Shown here: piece by piece, positions 1 through 10,887 of the stretch
Position numbering within the stretch: the first letter of the stretch is position 1
Layout: the number at the start of each line of letters is the position of its first letter
DNA from: Stipa capillata
Lineage: Eukaryota > Streptophyta > Magnoliopsida > Poales > Poaceae
Direction of reading: 5' to 3'
DNA: 64,000 nt
Assembly: GCA_019208055.1 (NCBI GenBank)
Contig: JAGXJF010003998.1
Location: forward strand, 868,001 to 932,000
Notes under the pieces: generated by a model
What the model was told of the DNA's origin: nothing
The model's database searches: none
Seen by the model: the letters and a program-made list of their open reading frames with translations, nothing else
Program-made: the position numbers and the translations under genes

Positions 1-936
1 TATTATCGTACGAGTGATCAACAAAATGCCAGACAAGGTAAAGGACTTCCGACTTACCGAGAGAATTTCTTTTTGGTTGTCGGGGCTGAGTCTCAGGATA
101 GGCAACGGCACCCCGGTCCGCCAGCCTGGGGGAGATTGCTCGAATAGGTTGCTCAACCTATTCTAAAGCTCCTCGGGGGATAGATTGGCGATGTCGCTGA
201 CAAGAGCCCTGAGCTGCTTTTTGTCCTTCGGGGTTTCTGCCCAACACTTTACCGGGAGAGGAGCCAGGCCTCGGTAGCTGATCCCGGAAAGAGGTGGGGG
301 CTGGCAGTAGAACCACCTCGAGTGCTAGCCCAACCACGACGACTTCCAGGAGGAGGGAATGTAGGCATCCTTCTTCCCCTCCCGGAGTCAGAACCCGGCG
401 CCACCGACGACTCCTCCATCGTTGACCTTCATCCGGTGGAGGTTGTAGAAGAACCCCCACAGCTCCAGGCTCGGTTGGATGCCGAGGTACGCTTCACACA
501 AATGTGCGAAGACCGCTAGCATCAGGACCGAGTTCGGGTTGAGGTGAATCAACTCGATCCTGTAGAACTGGAGCACGAGGAGGAAGAAGTGTGACGGTGG
601 GAATTGGAATCCGCACCTGAAGAAGTCTGCGAAGACGACGACCCAATCCGTATTCGGACTGGGGACCGTCTCCTTCACGGCCTCCCGGACAGGCACGAAC
701 ACCCCCGGGAGGACCACCTCCTCCGCCACGAGTCTTTTGAGGGCAGAGGAATCCATCACCGAGGCTTCGAATTCAGGGATGGCGAAAATTGGCTCCCCCA
801 AAGCATCCCCCGACGACTTCTTGGGCTCGGGGGACTTCCTTGTGGCACTCTTCTTGCCCATTTCTTCTGGCTGATCAGAGATGATGGAAGCAGGAGGTTT
901 TGGCAAGGAACGCAAGGAAGAAGATGAGGAGGGCAA
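1..936 (-). pseudogene. Antisense 'putative gypsy type transposon' ORF fragment
   Basis: The minus-strand reading begins at 936 and is open to 388. It contains a block with FPPSHFFLLVLQFY followed by LNPNSVLMLAVFAHLCEAYLGI, which I recognise as the plant 'putative gypsy type transposon' (Transposase_28-like) domain. Homologous-looking sequence seems to continue below 388 past stops, so the ORF is degenerate and runs off the left window edge. In several grass Gypsy families an ORF of this type lies antisense between pol and the 3' LTR. Here an LTR with a plus-strand TATA box follows at 1475, which fits that layout. The family assignment is from memory of the motif. Confidence 0.65.
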
Positions 937-1474
937 GAATGCTAAGGGACAGAGAGTAATGCAGGCAAAACCCCGACTCTTGGTTTCTTAAGGGATTTTC
1001 AATCTTTGCCTGACCGAGCGCAGTTAACGGCACGATCCGTTCCATCGCATTTAATGCGGGCAGTTGCTTTTTCCGCATACGAGCCGTTGCACGGGAAAAA
1101 GAGGGCCTGACAAACCCACGACCCCGACAAGCGCGCCAGGTTATGGCTCACGTCAGCCGCACAGTGGCGCAAAAAAAAAGAGGAAAGATTCTTCATCACC
1201 ACGCGAAATTTCTGCCACGACGGTTCGGTTTTCCAGAAATCTGCTAGGCGAGACGTGTGTCCGTGATCAACGGATCAGATCGGCTCGGAAAGAACTTTGG
1301 GTTTTCCAGAGAATTGCTCCGATATATCTGTCACGACTACTCGGTAGGGATTAAGCCTACTCGGGAGATTTGTCGACAAGGATCACCCGGTTCGCCTACT
1401 CGAAGCTGCTCCCCGAGAAGGGCAGATTTTTTACAGAACAGCCATGGCCTCACTTCACGTACTGATGGGGGGCT
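937..1474 (+). other. 3' internal region of Gypsy element, ending in a polypurine tract
   Basis: No coding region is supported here. A purine-rich stretch with six G at about 1463-1472 sits directly before the LTR start and is the likely polypurine tract. A second A/G-rich run at about 1170-1188 is a weaker alternative. Confidence 0.45.
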
Positions 1475-2069
1475 TGATGATGTATAGTACGATATCCTGT
1501 ATATCAGAAGGTATCCGCATACGATTCCCTGGGTTTCCAGAAGGGTACTGCGTATTTAGTAAGGATCCCCAGACCGCAAGGTAACCCCTCGAAAGAGGGA
1601 AGATATCCCTTAAACTAGGAAGTCAATCCCGACGTTCAAGGAAGTCGGAGTCCTACTCGGGCGCAAGTCCATGTCCAGTACGACTCTGGGGACCCCCTAT
1701 ATAAGGATCAGCAATCCCATAGGGGAGGACAAGTTTTTCTAGTCGCACAGCGAGTTGAGCCAAGTCCCAGGAAGTGAAGCCCTAGAAGACCCGCTGCCTC
1801 GAAGGAGTCGAGTCCCGCGGGATTAGTTAGATTAGTCTGTGACTAGGCCTAGGGTAGCCACTGACATACACCCCCATTGTAAAGACGTTTTCTCCATCAA
1901 TATATACGAACAGGACGTAGGGTTATTATCCTGAAGGAGGCCCGAACCTGTATAAAAAAGGGATATCCCCTGTTGCCAGATCTCCTGGCCTTGGGCCCTA
2001 GAGGTCCCTACCCCCTAGTATCACCGTTCCACGAATACCGTAAGATCGCCGATTCACCGATCGTCGACA
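1475..2069 (+). repeat. Probable 3' LTR of the Gypsy element
   Basis: The segment begins TGATGATG right after a G-rich polypurine tract and ends in TCGTCGACA, giving TG...CA ends and about 595 bp. A TATA box (CCCTATATAAGG) lies near 1697-1709, oriented +. The partner 5' LTR would be left of the window, so boundaries rest on terminal dinucleotides only. Confidence 0.55.
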
Positions 2070-2810
2070 GTAACATATGCTAAATCATCACACTTCCCTT
2101 CCCACACCATGGAAGATGTGGGAGGATACGAATATCAGGCTTACGAAAGCCAAAATGCTCGAGGAAGACAGGGAAAACAAGGTGATCCTACGGGCGGAAC
2201 TGAGCTTTCACGGTTTGGTAGACCCCCTTGCACTACCTATGGAGCTGCCGGTGAAGACAAAGTTCAGTTGCTTTTTCAATTCTGCAACTACATGCAACCA
2301 CAGGGCCACAGCATGCCTACTTGGTCAAAGTGCAGACATGATGACGATGACGTCGTGCAATCGAGCTATGATGGGAAAGTCAAGGATATCACTTTTGTCA
2401 TTGCCCACACTTCTTGGCAAGAATTTTTTTTCCTCCATACTTCTCCGTCAATCTACGTGGCCAACAAATTTTATTCTACTTCTGTTTTCTAGAGATACAA
2501 GATTGCAACTTAGATTGACCCAACAAAACCTCCTCACATTATGGCATATATGGGTATCTCACCTTGAAGATTCAGAAGCTAGAGGAGCAGCCCATGGCAG
2601 AGAAAAACATGAACGAAGAGCTCCGCGGGCAGACGGATGTGCTGGTAGACATCAGAAGCAACTACATAGCGTGGTGCTACTGCGCTAACGAAGATTGCCT
2701 CTATGCCTACCACTACCGTAAGGGTCAACCGCGTCTACTGCACCCCTACCAGTTGTTCGCGCGAAAATTGGATCCGCAAAACACCTAGGTGAGTGGAGTC
2801 GCCAACCGTA
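2070..2810. other. Unassigned stretch with several open frames
   Basis: Plus-strand frames are open at 2077-2688, 2109-2492 and 2564-2788, but none matches a family I recognise and they overlap in different frames. The stretch lies downstream (in the minus direction) of an inverted Gypsy LTR, so it may be that element's 5' leader or another repeat. I assign no function. Confidence 0.3.
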
Positions 2811-2912
2811 CTTTCGTGTACGATAAACGATTGCTTTCCAGGCAAAGCAACAAAGGATAACTATCGCACTTTCGTGTACGACGGACGATTGCTTTTCGGG
2901 CAAAGCAACAAA
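2811..2912 (-). repeat. Tandem duplication, period about 58 bp
   Basis: The segment starting CTTTCGTGTACGATAAACGA near 2811 is repeated about 58 bp later with a few changes (CTTTCGTGTACGACGGACGA near 2869). Both copies contain GGCAAAGCAACAAAG. It sits at the inner end of the inverted Gypsy LTR. Confidence 0.7.
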
Positions 2913-3748
2913 GATCTTCTTGCTAACGTGAAGAAGAACCGATCATTTTTCAGCGCAAAACGATAAAGATCTACCGCTAAGAACGAAAAGGTAAAAGGTA
3001 AAGTAGTAGATTGATTTGTGTCAATTGTTGTATATCTCAATCGGCCGTCACCCTTTACATATTTATAGGGCTCCTAATCCTAACTGAATACAAATATGCA
3101 GTCTTTCCTTATCTAAAGGATCCTGATATAAACCGTAACCATCTTTGAATTAGGATTCCTTCTTGTGTACGAGTAGCCTTCCGAATCCATGATTAACTTT
3201 CCTTTTTAATCCTCCATGGTTCCTTGTTTCCCAAGTCGAAGCCTTCTGACACCTCCAAGTTGAAGATCTTATCATCAGAAGCAGACTTGTACGCGGTCGA
3301 CTTGATGCACGTCTATGCGGGTCTCGGGAACTTCTGCGAGTACCTTAGTACTCAGGGACACAGGTTGCTCGGGTTCCGAGTCGATCCGGACGATGTCTTA
3401 GCACTCGGGAGAACTACTCAAGTTTCTGAGCTGATTCACTCAGTGCTCGGGGACGTGAGTACTCGGGAATACGGGTACTCGGGCCGCGAACACTCGGGGT
3501 CGCGAGTACTCGGGAACGCCAGTACTCGGGCTGCGAATACTCGGGGATGTGAGCACTCGGGCACTCGGGCTGCGAGTGCTCGGGGCCGCAAGCATCCGGG
3601 AACACCAGTACTCGGGAATGCGGGCGCTCTGGCGCTCGGTGTCCGGATATTCTGCTCGGGATGTTGTAATAGTCAAGCCTGTATGAAAAATTCAGTACTA
3701 AGGCCACAGCTTATTAGTCCATTATTTCGACTTCCAACCGTAACACTA
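2815..3748 (-). repeat. Gypsy-type LTR in minus orientation (approximate limits)
   Basis: Read on the minus strand, the segment starts near 3748 with TGTTACGG and carries a promoter-like block CCCTATAAATATGTAAAGGG near 3050-3072. It ends near 2815 beside GTTGGCGACTCCA, a junction seen next to grass Gypsy LTRs. Its U3 part holds the CTCGGG minisatellite. The limits are estimates because no second copy is present. Confidence 0.45.
3410..3660. repeat. Degenerate minisatellite with ACTCGGG core
   Basis: The heptamer ACTCGGG or a close variant recurs roughly every 10-25 bp across this stretch (for example GTACTCGGGAACGCCAGTAC). Overlapping open frames on both strands are by-products of the repeat. 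Confidence 0.8.
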
Positions 3749-4079
3749 ATTTGGCCAACTGGATAAACCTAAAAGCCAAATTACGCTGTAAACACCAGTC
3801 ACACCACATCGCGGATTAGTATGCGTGGCCATAATTTGTATTGCATTTTGCCATTTGTATGGTAGAAATAGCTTCGCATCATGATTTCAATGTTGTATTT
3901 TGTTGTATTTATAATGTATGGCAGGTTTTGGTTTATATTTGTAACTCACAAGTTCATTATTCAGTGCTCCCTTAGATATATTCTTCATAGCTAATTTTCA
4001 ACTAACAACTACAATTCAAGTTAACATAGTACATAATGCTCATACTGGTTCATCACCTAAAGGAGCACTACATGAAGTC

Positions 4080-4222
4080 ATCATCACTATCTCCACCATT
4101 TGATGATGTTGCAGGACGAATGTATGTGCATCACTTTAGAGAGCCCTCGACAAAGCCATCATTATCATCTCCATCTTTGATGATATTGTAGGAGGATGTA
4201 TGTGCATCACCTTAGAGAGCCC
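4080..4222. repeat. Tandem duplication, period about 77 bp
   Basis: Two copies share CATCATCACTATCTCCA-like starts and ATGTATGTGCATCAC followed by TTAGAGAGCCC ends (4080-4146 and about 4157-4222). They differ by scattered substitutions and small indels. Confidence 0.75.
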
Positions 4223-4407
4223 ACCATGAAGTTAACATGATCATCCATTGCACATTTTGATGATCTAGTACCCTTTGAAGATCCAGCACGTTTGGATGAT
4301 CAAGCTATCGGGTAGCAACTCCAAATGTTAACTTCATCCATGTATAGTTCTAAATTTCTTTGTTCGAAAACTCTGCATCCTTAGGGTTTGTCAAGCATTA
4401 CAAAATA

Positions 4408-4752
4408 TCATATAAGAAATGGTAAAATATGATGATCATTACGAAAAGGGACAACATAAATCATAATAATAACATTAATGTGCGCCCTGTGTTGAGTCTT
4501 TAGAAGCTTTATTGTGTCGGCTGACTGACTAAATTGTCTCGAAAGTTCTTTAAGTCTACACACCCTCATCCACCTCTTGCGCAACTTCAATGGCTGCTTG
4601 TGAATCTCCTTTGGAATCATTTCAGAGCACCCGTTCTTGGATAAAATATTTTCCACTTCGATTAAGTAAATTTCTTTGTTTAAGAACTCCTCAAGAGGAA
4701 CCCATTTCCCCTCTAATCTATATGTGGCATCTCTTAAAATGCAATGAGGCAT
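4408..4752 (-). CDS. Unrecognised 114-codon ORF, possible transposon or gene remnant
   Basis: The predicted peptide is hydrophilic and mostly helical-looking (motifs RLEGKWVPLEEFL and RRAH-like basic stretches). A second coding-like piece lies just upstream on the minus strand near 4985-4880, ending at a GT. I do not recognise the family. It lies just left of a CACTA element but outside its termini, so it is not part of that copy. Treat it as hypothetical. Confidence 0.2.
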   Translation of the reverse strand: MPHCILRDATYRLEGKWVPLEEFLNKEIYLIEVENILSKNGCSEMIPKEIHKQPLKLRKRWMRVCRLKELSRQFSQSADTIKLLKTQHRAHINVIIMIYVVPFRNDHHILPFLI

Positions 4753-5202
4753 GAGATGAGTCTAAACAAGCGCAAAAGAATCATCACATGTCTCTAGGAA
4801 ATAAATCAGTGAAACCTAAATCATATACGACTATTGAGACATCACAAAAAAATATTAATAAAAATTATGAAATACTCACTATCCTCCATCCACGCTCTTT
4901 TTCTTCCTCGCTATTTAATCCTTCAACTACCAGCAAGTTTTGCTTCCAGCTTCTCACGACTAAATTGACTGGGGGAAGAGAGTAAGACGAGGAAGAGGAA
5001 TGATGAATGGCACAATAAGAGGTGAATTTTTTTTAGAAGCAAAGAAAGCAAACATTTCATTCAATTGTTGGACGATATGAGCTTATCAAATTTACAAGAA
5101 AAAATTAATTTAAAAAAAATGAGAGAGCTGCCGTCCACACAGGCACACAGGGGAATTAATCGATTCTCACTACTACAGAATTCATTTAACGGGACGCCCC
5201 TG

Positions 5203-5566
5203 TACAGACGGTTTTTTGAAGCCGTCTATACAAATAGTATCACAGACGGTTCTAAATGAAAACCGTGTGAGAAAATGAGTACAAACTGTTCCCAACAAGC
5301 GGGACGCTACAGTACAGACGGCTCCAATTTGGAACCGTCTGTACAAATAGCACAGACGGATCCAAACTGGAACCGTCTGTACAAATCAAATAGTCCAGAC
5401 GGTTCTAAGTTTGGAACTGTCTGTACAAATCGAACAGTACAGACGGTTCTAAGTTTGGAATAGTATGTACAAATCTGTAAACAGTACAGACGGTTCTAAA
5501 CTTGGAACCGTCTGTACAAATTGAACAGTACAGACGGTTCTAAAGTGGAACCGTCTGTAGAAATAG
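5203..5566. repeat. Left subterminal repeat array of the CACTA element
   Basis: CAGACGGTTC-type decamers and GAACCGTCTG complements alternate here, many as short hairpins (motif, about 8-12 bp loop, complement). In the En/Spm family, subterminal motifs are binding sites for the element-encoded TNPA-type protein. That role is inferred for this copy. Confidence 0.85.
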
Positions 5567-6175
5567 ATGAAGCAAGGTTAGTTGATCTCTGCTGCCGCGG
5601 CAGCAAAAACTGCAGATTTTCTTGCCGCGGCAGGAAAGTGGCAGCGTCGGGGAGGGAGTTTGACAGCTCCGATTGTCAAACGGTTTTTCACGGCTGTGAG
5701 CGGGAGGCCAAACTCTACGTCTCTAGAAATTTTGAGCCAATTCCGAGAAAGTCGACGAAACGACTAGTGGAAATCCCGGACCAAAATCGAAGATTTTGAA
5801 AACGGCGCCCGGACGAAATTGCTCGGCAGAAGCTGGGATCAAGGTGGAAAGCAAGTCCTCGACTCAAGCTAACTAGGGAAACAAGAATCACCCAATTCGG
5901 AGTCCGGGTGAAGGAGATATGTCCTCCACAAGATCAAAAAAAGTAACGGAAAAACTTCCATAGCCAAAAGGTCCTACTTAGAAGTTGAATTTTAAGTGTC
6001 AAGATGCGTACAAGTGTATCCACCTGTATTTTTTTCAAATGCGCGTCGTCGTTAGCTTCGATTTGAGTGGTCGTGGACCCAAAACGGACTCCGTATGAGA
6101 AAGTTACGGCCGTTTTACTAAAACCTCTCAAACTAGAGTTGAATTTCGACTCAAACTAGTACTTGGAGCTACAGC

Positions 6176-6810
6176 ACAGACGGCTCCAATTTGAAACCGT
6201 CTGTACAAATAGCACAGACGGTTCCAAACTGAGAACCGTCTGTAGTTCTCAGTTTGGAACCGTCTGTGCTATTTGTACAGACGGTTTCAAATTTAGAACC
6301 GTCTGTACTAGAAGCGTCCCGCTTAGTCGTAGGCATGAGTTAAGAAGAAAGCCGTCCCATATGTATCGCATACTCAGACTAGATCAGCTGGCAACTCCCC
6401 TTGCTGGACAACACGAGGTTGCGGGATCGAAACCCGCTGGAAGCATATTGTGCGATTTAATTCAAGTGGTTGGATGAGAACTGCGTAGACGGTTAGATGA
6501 GACGCGACTGAAAGATTGGGCACATGGCGTTGAGGGGTTTTATTTTTATTTTTAGCTAATCGATTAGTACTGTCTGTACTACTCGATTTGTACATACGGT
6601 TCTAGTTTGGAACCGCACATGGTGTTGAGGGGTTATATTTTTATTTTTAGCTAATCGATTAGTACTGTCTGTACTACTCGATTTGTACAGACGGTTCTAG
6701 TTTGGAACCATCTGTACTGATCGATTTGTACAGACGGTTCAAAAATCGTCTGTACAAACCTGATTTGTACTGACTGTTTCGTCCAGACGGTTCGAAAAAC
6801 CGTCCCGCCC
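6176..6810. repeat. Right subterminal repeat array of the CACTA element
   Basis: The same decamer pairs recur at 6176-6310 and 6560-6810. A 95-bp unit is tandemly duplicated inside (about 6520-6614 and 6615-6709), starting GCACATGG in both copies and ending in TCTAGTTTGGAACC. Confidence 0.85.
6370..6450 (+). other. tRNA-like segment with Pol III A- and B-box matches
   Basis: TAGATCAGCTGG (6380-6391) fits an A box and GGATCGAAACC (6424-6434) fits a B box. A perfect 5-bp T-arm stem (GCGGG/CCCGC) encloses ATCGAAA. The D-arm does not pair well and the anticodon loop is too long, so it is not a functional tRNA. It could be a tRNA- or SINE-derived insert within the CACTA element. Confidence 0.4.
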
Positions 6811-6855
6811 GATGTTTCCGAACCGTTTGGACAAATTGATTCTGTAGTAGTGTCT

Positions 6856-7999
6856 AGGCCATCCGACCGCGATCTGAGTGCCATTGATGCTTTGCCGCAC
6901 TAACGAAAGAGCAAAGTGACCACAGGTACGTCCACGTCTCGTCGTCGTCGTTGGAGGTCAGGTCATGAGATTCGGTTCCGGTCATTCCCACCGGCGGTCA
7001 GCAGTCGTCCTCTTCGTCTTGTCCCCGGCCCCATGCGCGCGTACCACACCATGCATGGACCGTCGACTACTCGCATCATCAGTTACATGGCAACTTCCAA
7101 TGCATTGCACTTCCTTTTGGATTACTTCCGTAACTTTGATCACTAGTCATCAGAGATTCCTTACTTCCTAGTACTGCTAATCTTGCTGCAGGGTCATTGT
7201 TAACTTTATTAAACTGTAGAATAAATTACGCTACGGGGCATTGACAGGTCAAGTAAGTAGGTCGTCTAGATTCCTAAAGTGCATATTTAGATCACTAATT
7301 ATTACTAGTAAATAATACATACAGTGCACGTTAGGTACTGTAGGCGGTACTGTTTATAAAGGGTACTGTAGATAGTATTATTCATGAGTACTGTTTAATA
7401 GTACTGTTCATGATCACTGTTTATCGTGAATCCCTTCCATCTTAACCGTCAGATTTATGGGATCAATGACTCAGATTGCTTGCCAAGTCTAGTTCAAATT
7501 TGGTACACTATATAGTAAAATAAAATAATATAGAAACATGTTTAAATTGGCAACAGCAGATTTTAGCACACCGTCCTAGGTACAACCAGTGCATGCCATA
7601 TTGACTCCTGCCACTTTACTTACCCAAAAAAGAAAAAAGACTCATGCCACTTTTGTATGAGGTGCACGTGAGTGGCACGTTTCAAAAGCATGCATGGTCA
7701 CTGTAATTGACACTTAGCACCCAAGAGTTTGGTCTTTCACAATATTCTGCTTGTTCGAAAGATTATGAGTTAGTAGAGTAAGGCATGAGCGAGGGTGCGT
7801 GGTGGCCGTGGCACATGCCAATGTTTAGTTCCTGCGACGATGATATCAATCGTTGCAAGGAGCAAGGAAATGAGGTTGAGGCCGAGTAAATCCCATGGGG
7901 TTGATCGGGAACCCGTGGCAGATGACATAGGGAGGTTGCAAGAGATCAGGGCGAGCCACCTCCGGACTATGATGACTTATTTTATCATTAGGTGTGTAT
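6856..7999. other. Intergenic stretch without recognisable gene
   Basis: Short frames only. GTACTGT-like units recur irregularly at about 7325-7425. Nothing else is supported. Confidence 0.5.
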
Positions 8000-8000
8000 T

Positions 8001-8240
8001 TCCTCCGTCCCATAATGTAAGATGTATTTTGAATGGTTAAGATAAGACTTTGATCAATAATTACTTCATTAATATGTTGTTTATATGACATAAAATTAAT
8101 ATAATTAGATTCGTATTCAAAGTACTTATTTATGCTTGTCACTTTGTATCACATAAACCACATATTAATAGAGTAATTGATGGTTAAAGTCTTATCTTAA
8201 CCAATCAAAATACACCTTACATTATGGGACGGAAGGAGTA
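8001..8240. mobile_element. Stowaway-type MITE
   Basis: The left end reads CCTCCGTCCCATAATGTAAG and the right end is its near-perfect inverse (CTTACATTATGGGACGGAAG), followed by TA. The inner arms remain complementary (GGTTAAGATAAGACTTT against AAAGTCTTATCTTAACC). About 240 bp with no coding capacity. Confidence 0.88.
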
Positions 8241-8266
8241 TTTTCTTAGACTATATATACGCGCAC

Positions 8267-8385
8267 TGTTAAGATACCTTGCCGCTTTGTCTTACTGGAA
8301 GACGTTAGTTTGTTTAGAAACTAATCAGCAAGCATCTGTTGCTAGCTGTAACTCTTGTAGTTCTAACTCACCAAGCAATCCGATA
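8267..8385 (+). repeat. Copia LTR fragment, mate of the one at 11874
   Basis: TGTTAAGATACCTTGCCG starts a roughly 115-bp segment that aligns with 11874 onward. Shared blocks include TTAGTTTGTTTAGAAACT and TTGCTAGCTG. It is plausibly the 5' LTR remnant of the Copia element whose RT/RNase H relic lies at 11130-11870. Confidence 0.65.
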
Positions 8386-9180
8386 TCCCACACAATTTCA
8401 AAATATAAGCACCAAAATTAACATTTAGATCGAACATCTATATAGCATCAAGCATATGTGCTGAAAAGGGCATTAAAATAGTAAGAGAAGCTATATTATG
8501 ACATATTCTAACACATATTGTATTAATTTCAATACATATTAGAAGCAAATATTTGTATTAACACTAAGCAAGTTCATATTAACATACAAGCCTAAAATCA
8601 GTAAAATTATCTTGTTGTCTCGATGAGAGCTAACCGTAGCAAAAACACTAATTAATCCCAAGAACAAACCCTAATTTAGCTCTAAGAACAAACTCTAATT
8701 TAGCCCTAAGAACTAACCATGCCGATTAACCCTAATTCATGCGAGGAGGAGGCGGAGGGCGCACTCACCTTTCTAAGGGCAGTCGAGGGTGCATCCATGG
8801 AGAAGCGCGCGCGGTTGAGGGCGAGGAGGCGACGGCCGGCACTCACCTTTCTAAGGGCGGTCGAGGGTGCGTCCATGGCGGAGCGCGTGCGGTTGAGGGC
8901 GAGGAGGCGACGGCCAGCCAGCCGTTGAGCGAGCAGAGGAGCATGCGGCTGTCGGCCGAGAGGAGCGTGCGATCATCAACGAGGAGGAGCATGTGGCTGA
9001 TGGCGAGGAGGAGCGTACAGCTATCGGTGGAGGCGGCTGAAGTTAGGCTCCAGCAAGAGGAAGAGGCGGAGTGCGGCGGTGTCACGCTCCAACAGGCAGT
9101 CGAGAGCATCAAGCTCCGCTAGGAGAGGAAGAGGTGGCAAAGAAATCGATTTAGTTTTGAGTGGACAAAAACTGTAAGTC
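8386..9180. other. Stretch with an exact-spaced GC-rich tandem duplication
   Basis: A unit of about 79 bp beginning CACTCACCTTTCTAAGGGC is present twice (about 8761-8839 and 8842-8918). It is followed by GAGGAGGAGCATG-like repeats to about 9120. CCTAATTTAGC-type short repeats lie at 8660-8720. Frames through it are low-complexity, and I assign no protein. Confidence 0.55.
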
Positions 9181-9184
9181 TAAA

Positions 9185-9375
9185 TATATATAGAAAAGTC
9201 AACACAGACAGCTGGAATTAAAGAACCATATGCGATGACACTCATCATAGACGGTTGACCTCTTGACCTGTCTGTGATGTGAGACTAATCACAAACAGTT
9301 TAAGTTATAGAACCGTCCATGATGAGTGTCATCCTAGATGGTTCAAGTGAGATAGCCATCTATGATGAAGTTTTC
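9185..9375. repeat. CACTA subterminal-type repeats (3' side of a broken element)
   Basis: Motifs such as CATAGACGGTTGACC, CTGTCTGTGATG and GAACCGTCCATGATGAG resemble the array at 10480-10760. They probably mark the 3' side of the CACTA whose transposase relic lies between. No CACTA terminus is visible here. Confidence 0.6.
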
Positions 9376-9658
9376 CGGGGGCAGGATTTTCTTGTTTTTA
9401 CGTTAGCTTCTGGAAATGGTAGCCATGACCTCTGGAAAATAGTGAATTTAATCACAAGTATTCAGAGTATCGTATGTATCACAGATAGCATTCAACACAG
9501 TATCCACATGAAAAATAATATACTATAGACATCAATATGCATGTCACTAAATTCATTTATCATCTTGCAAAAATATAATCACACATAAAGTAGCTTTCAT
9601 AAATCAATGACTTGCTTATTTCCTTTAGAAATTAGCCCTTCATATGATCCTTGCATAT

Positions 9659-10219
9659 TTAGGTAGCTTCATCATATTGTTCTTCCTCGCACGTTACGCC
9701 TCCGGAAGGAGGCATGTCGTCAAATTGGTAGTCATCCTCATCGACAACAATGTAGACTCCCATAATATTCATTTTTTCATTCCTTACAATGTGGCGCTTC
9801 TTATTTGCAGAATTGATTATATAGAAGACTTGGTGAACATGCTTTGCAAGTATAGACGATTCGTCTTGATGTCCAACACGTTCGAGGTCCACCGTAGTAA
9901 TGCCGTACTTGTCGACCCTCACATGTGGGAGATGGAACCAACGACATCGAAATATTGGGACCTTGAAATGTACGTAGTCAAACTCCCAGGTCTCCTCTAT
10001 GAACTAATAGTAGGAATGTTTCCTCCCTGCTATACCAAGAACATCTACGCGAACACCACTGTTCTGAAAAGTGCTCTTTTCGTCCTGAGCCTTTGTATAG
10101 AATGTGTACTCATTTATGACGTATCCTTGATATGTCAGGACTTGATGTGCTAGTTGTCTTGCCAACCATGTAAGAATTTCAACATTCAATGACCCCTGGT
10201 GATTCAGTCCTTCAGCCAT
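9659..10219 (-). pseudogene. TNP2-like CACTA transposase relic (DUF4216-type region)
   Basis: Minus-strand frames give TYQGYVINEYTFYTKAQDEK, SGVRVDVLG, then VRVDKYGITTVDLERVGH, and finally FYIINSANKKRHIVRNEKM with VDEDDYQFDDMPP. This order is the C-terminal DUF4216-type region of plant TNP2 transposases as I know it. The pieces lie in more than one frame with stops between, so the gene is dead. Upstream transposase sequence is missing, leaving perhaps a tenth to a fifth of a normal gene. Confidence 0.8.
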
Positions 10220-10887
10220 TGGTTGAACAATGAGTTATGTTGTTTCTTGACCCAATCAGCAGATTTTGTGGGATTCTATTGCCGTAGCATGTCCATGTGC
10301 TCGTCACTGTATAGGAACACCACAATCATACGTTGCAAGATCATGAAATGGGCTCGAATGTGTGCATCCTAATCAGGAATGGTTATTTTCGGTCCGATTA
10401 TAGATATATAGAAATACTAACTTTAATTCACCACCAAAATAACAAACCTGCCTGAAGCCATCCATAAATATTGATTGGTGAATCATCACAAACGGTTCAT
10501 AACTTGAACCGCCTGCAATGACTCATCTCAGACGGGTGACAAAAGAAGACCCGTCTGTGAAATAATCATCATCACAGACGGTTCAGTTAACCTGAACTGA
10601 ACCGTCTGTGAAGACCATTTGAGGCGATCCATCCAAAAACCATGTGAGATAACTTGTCATTACAGATGGTGCAATTATCTTAGACAGTGGATTTTCCAAC
10701 CCATCTGTGATGACTTTCATATCAGACGGTTTTGATGAACCGTCTAATAAAGTGTGTAGGATGAGAATTTTTATAGTAGTGTTCACATAAACCAGAGACT
10801 TGCTTATTTATCATCTTAGTGAAAACTTTACCGTGCAAGATCTTGGTGTTTAGCTATTAGTATCGAAGTGAACATGCACAATGGTAC

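Larger units (their letters stand above)
3750..5167. other. Repeat-like intergenic stretch
   Basis: No confirmed gene. It contains the tandem duplication at 4080-4222 and a minus-strand ORF at 4408-4752. The rest is AT-rich and unassigned. Confidence 0.5.
5168..6852. mobile_element. Complete non-autonomous CACTA (En/Spm) element
   Basis: The element starts CACTACTACAGAATTC at 5168 and ends with GATTCTGTAGTAGTG at 6852, the inverted form of the start. It is flanked on both sides by TCT (5165-5167 and 6853-6855), the 3-bp duplication expected for CACTA elements. Both subterminal regions carry many copies of CAGACGGTTC and its complement GAACCGTCTG, often as inverted pairs. The 1,685-bp interior has no transposase, so it would need one in trans. 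Confidence 0.93.
9185..10781 (-). mobile_element. Truncated CACTA element carrying the transposase relic
   Basis: The right end TTTTTATAGTAGTG at 10781 is an inverted CACTACTATAAAAA terminus. CAGACGGTTC/CCGTCTG-type subterminal repeats lie at 10480-10760 and 9185-9375, either side of the transposase relic. The opposite terminus was not found, so the element is probably deleted on the low-coordinate side. Confidence 0.7.

Noticed and set aside
3224..3766. 180-codon plus-strand ORF
   Set aside because: It reads through the ACTCGGG minisatellite of a Gypsy LTR. The repeats of TRAANTRGC-type text are composition artefacts.
5203..5566. CRISPR-like array of regular repeats
   Set aside because: The repeats are inverted pairs with variable spacing inside CACTA termini of a plant genome, not direct repeats with unique spacers.
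6380..6434. Functional tRNA gene
   Set aside because: D-arm pairing fails and the anticodon loop has the wrong size. Only the T arm and the promoter-like boxes remain.
9644..10153. 169-codon plus-strand ORF
   Set aside because: It lies opposite the TNP2-like transposase relic, whose minus-strand motifs are conserved. The plus frame is a shadow.
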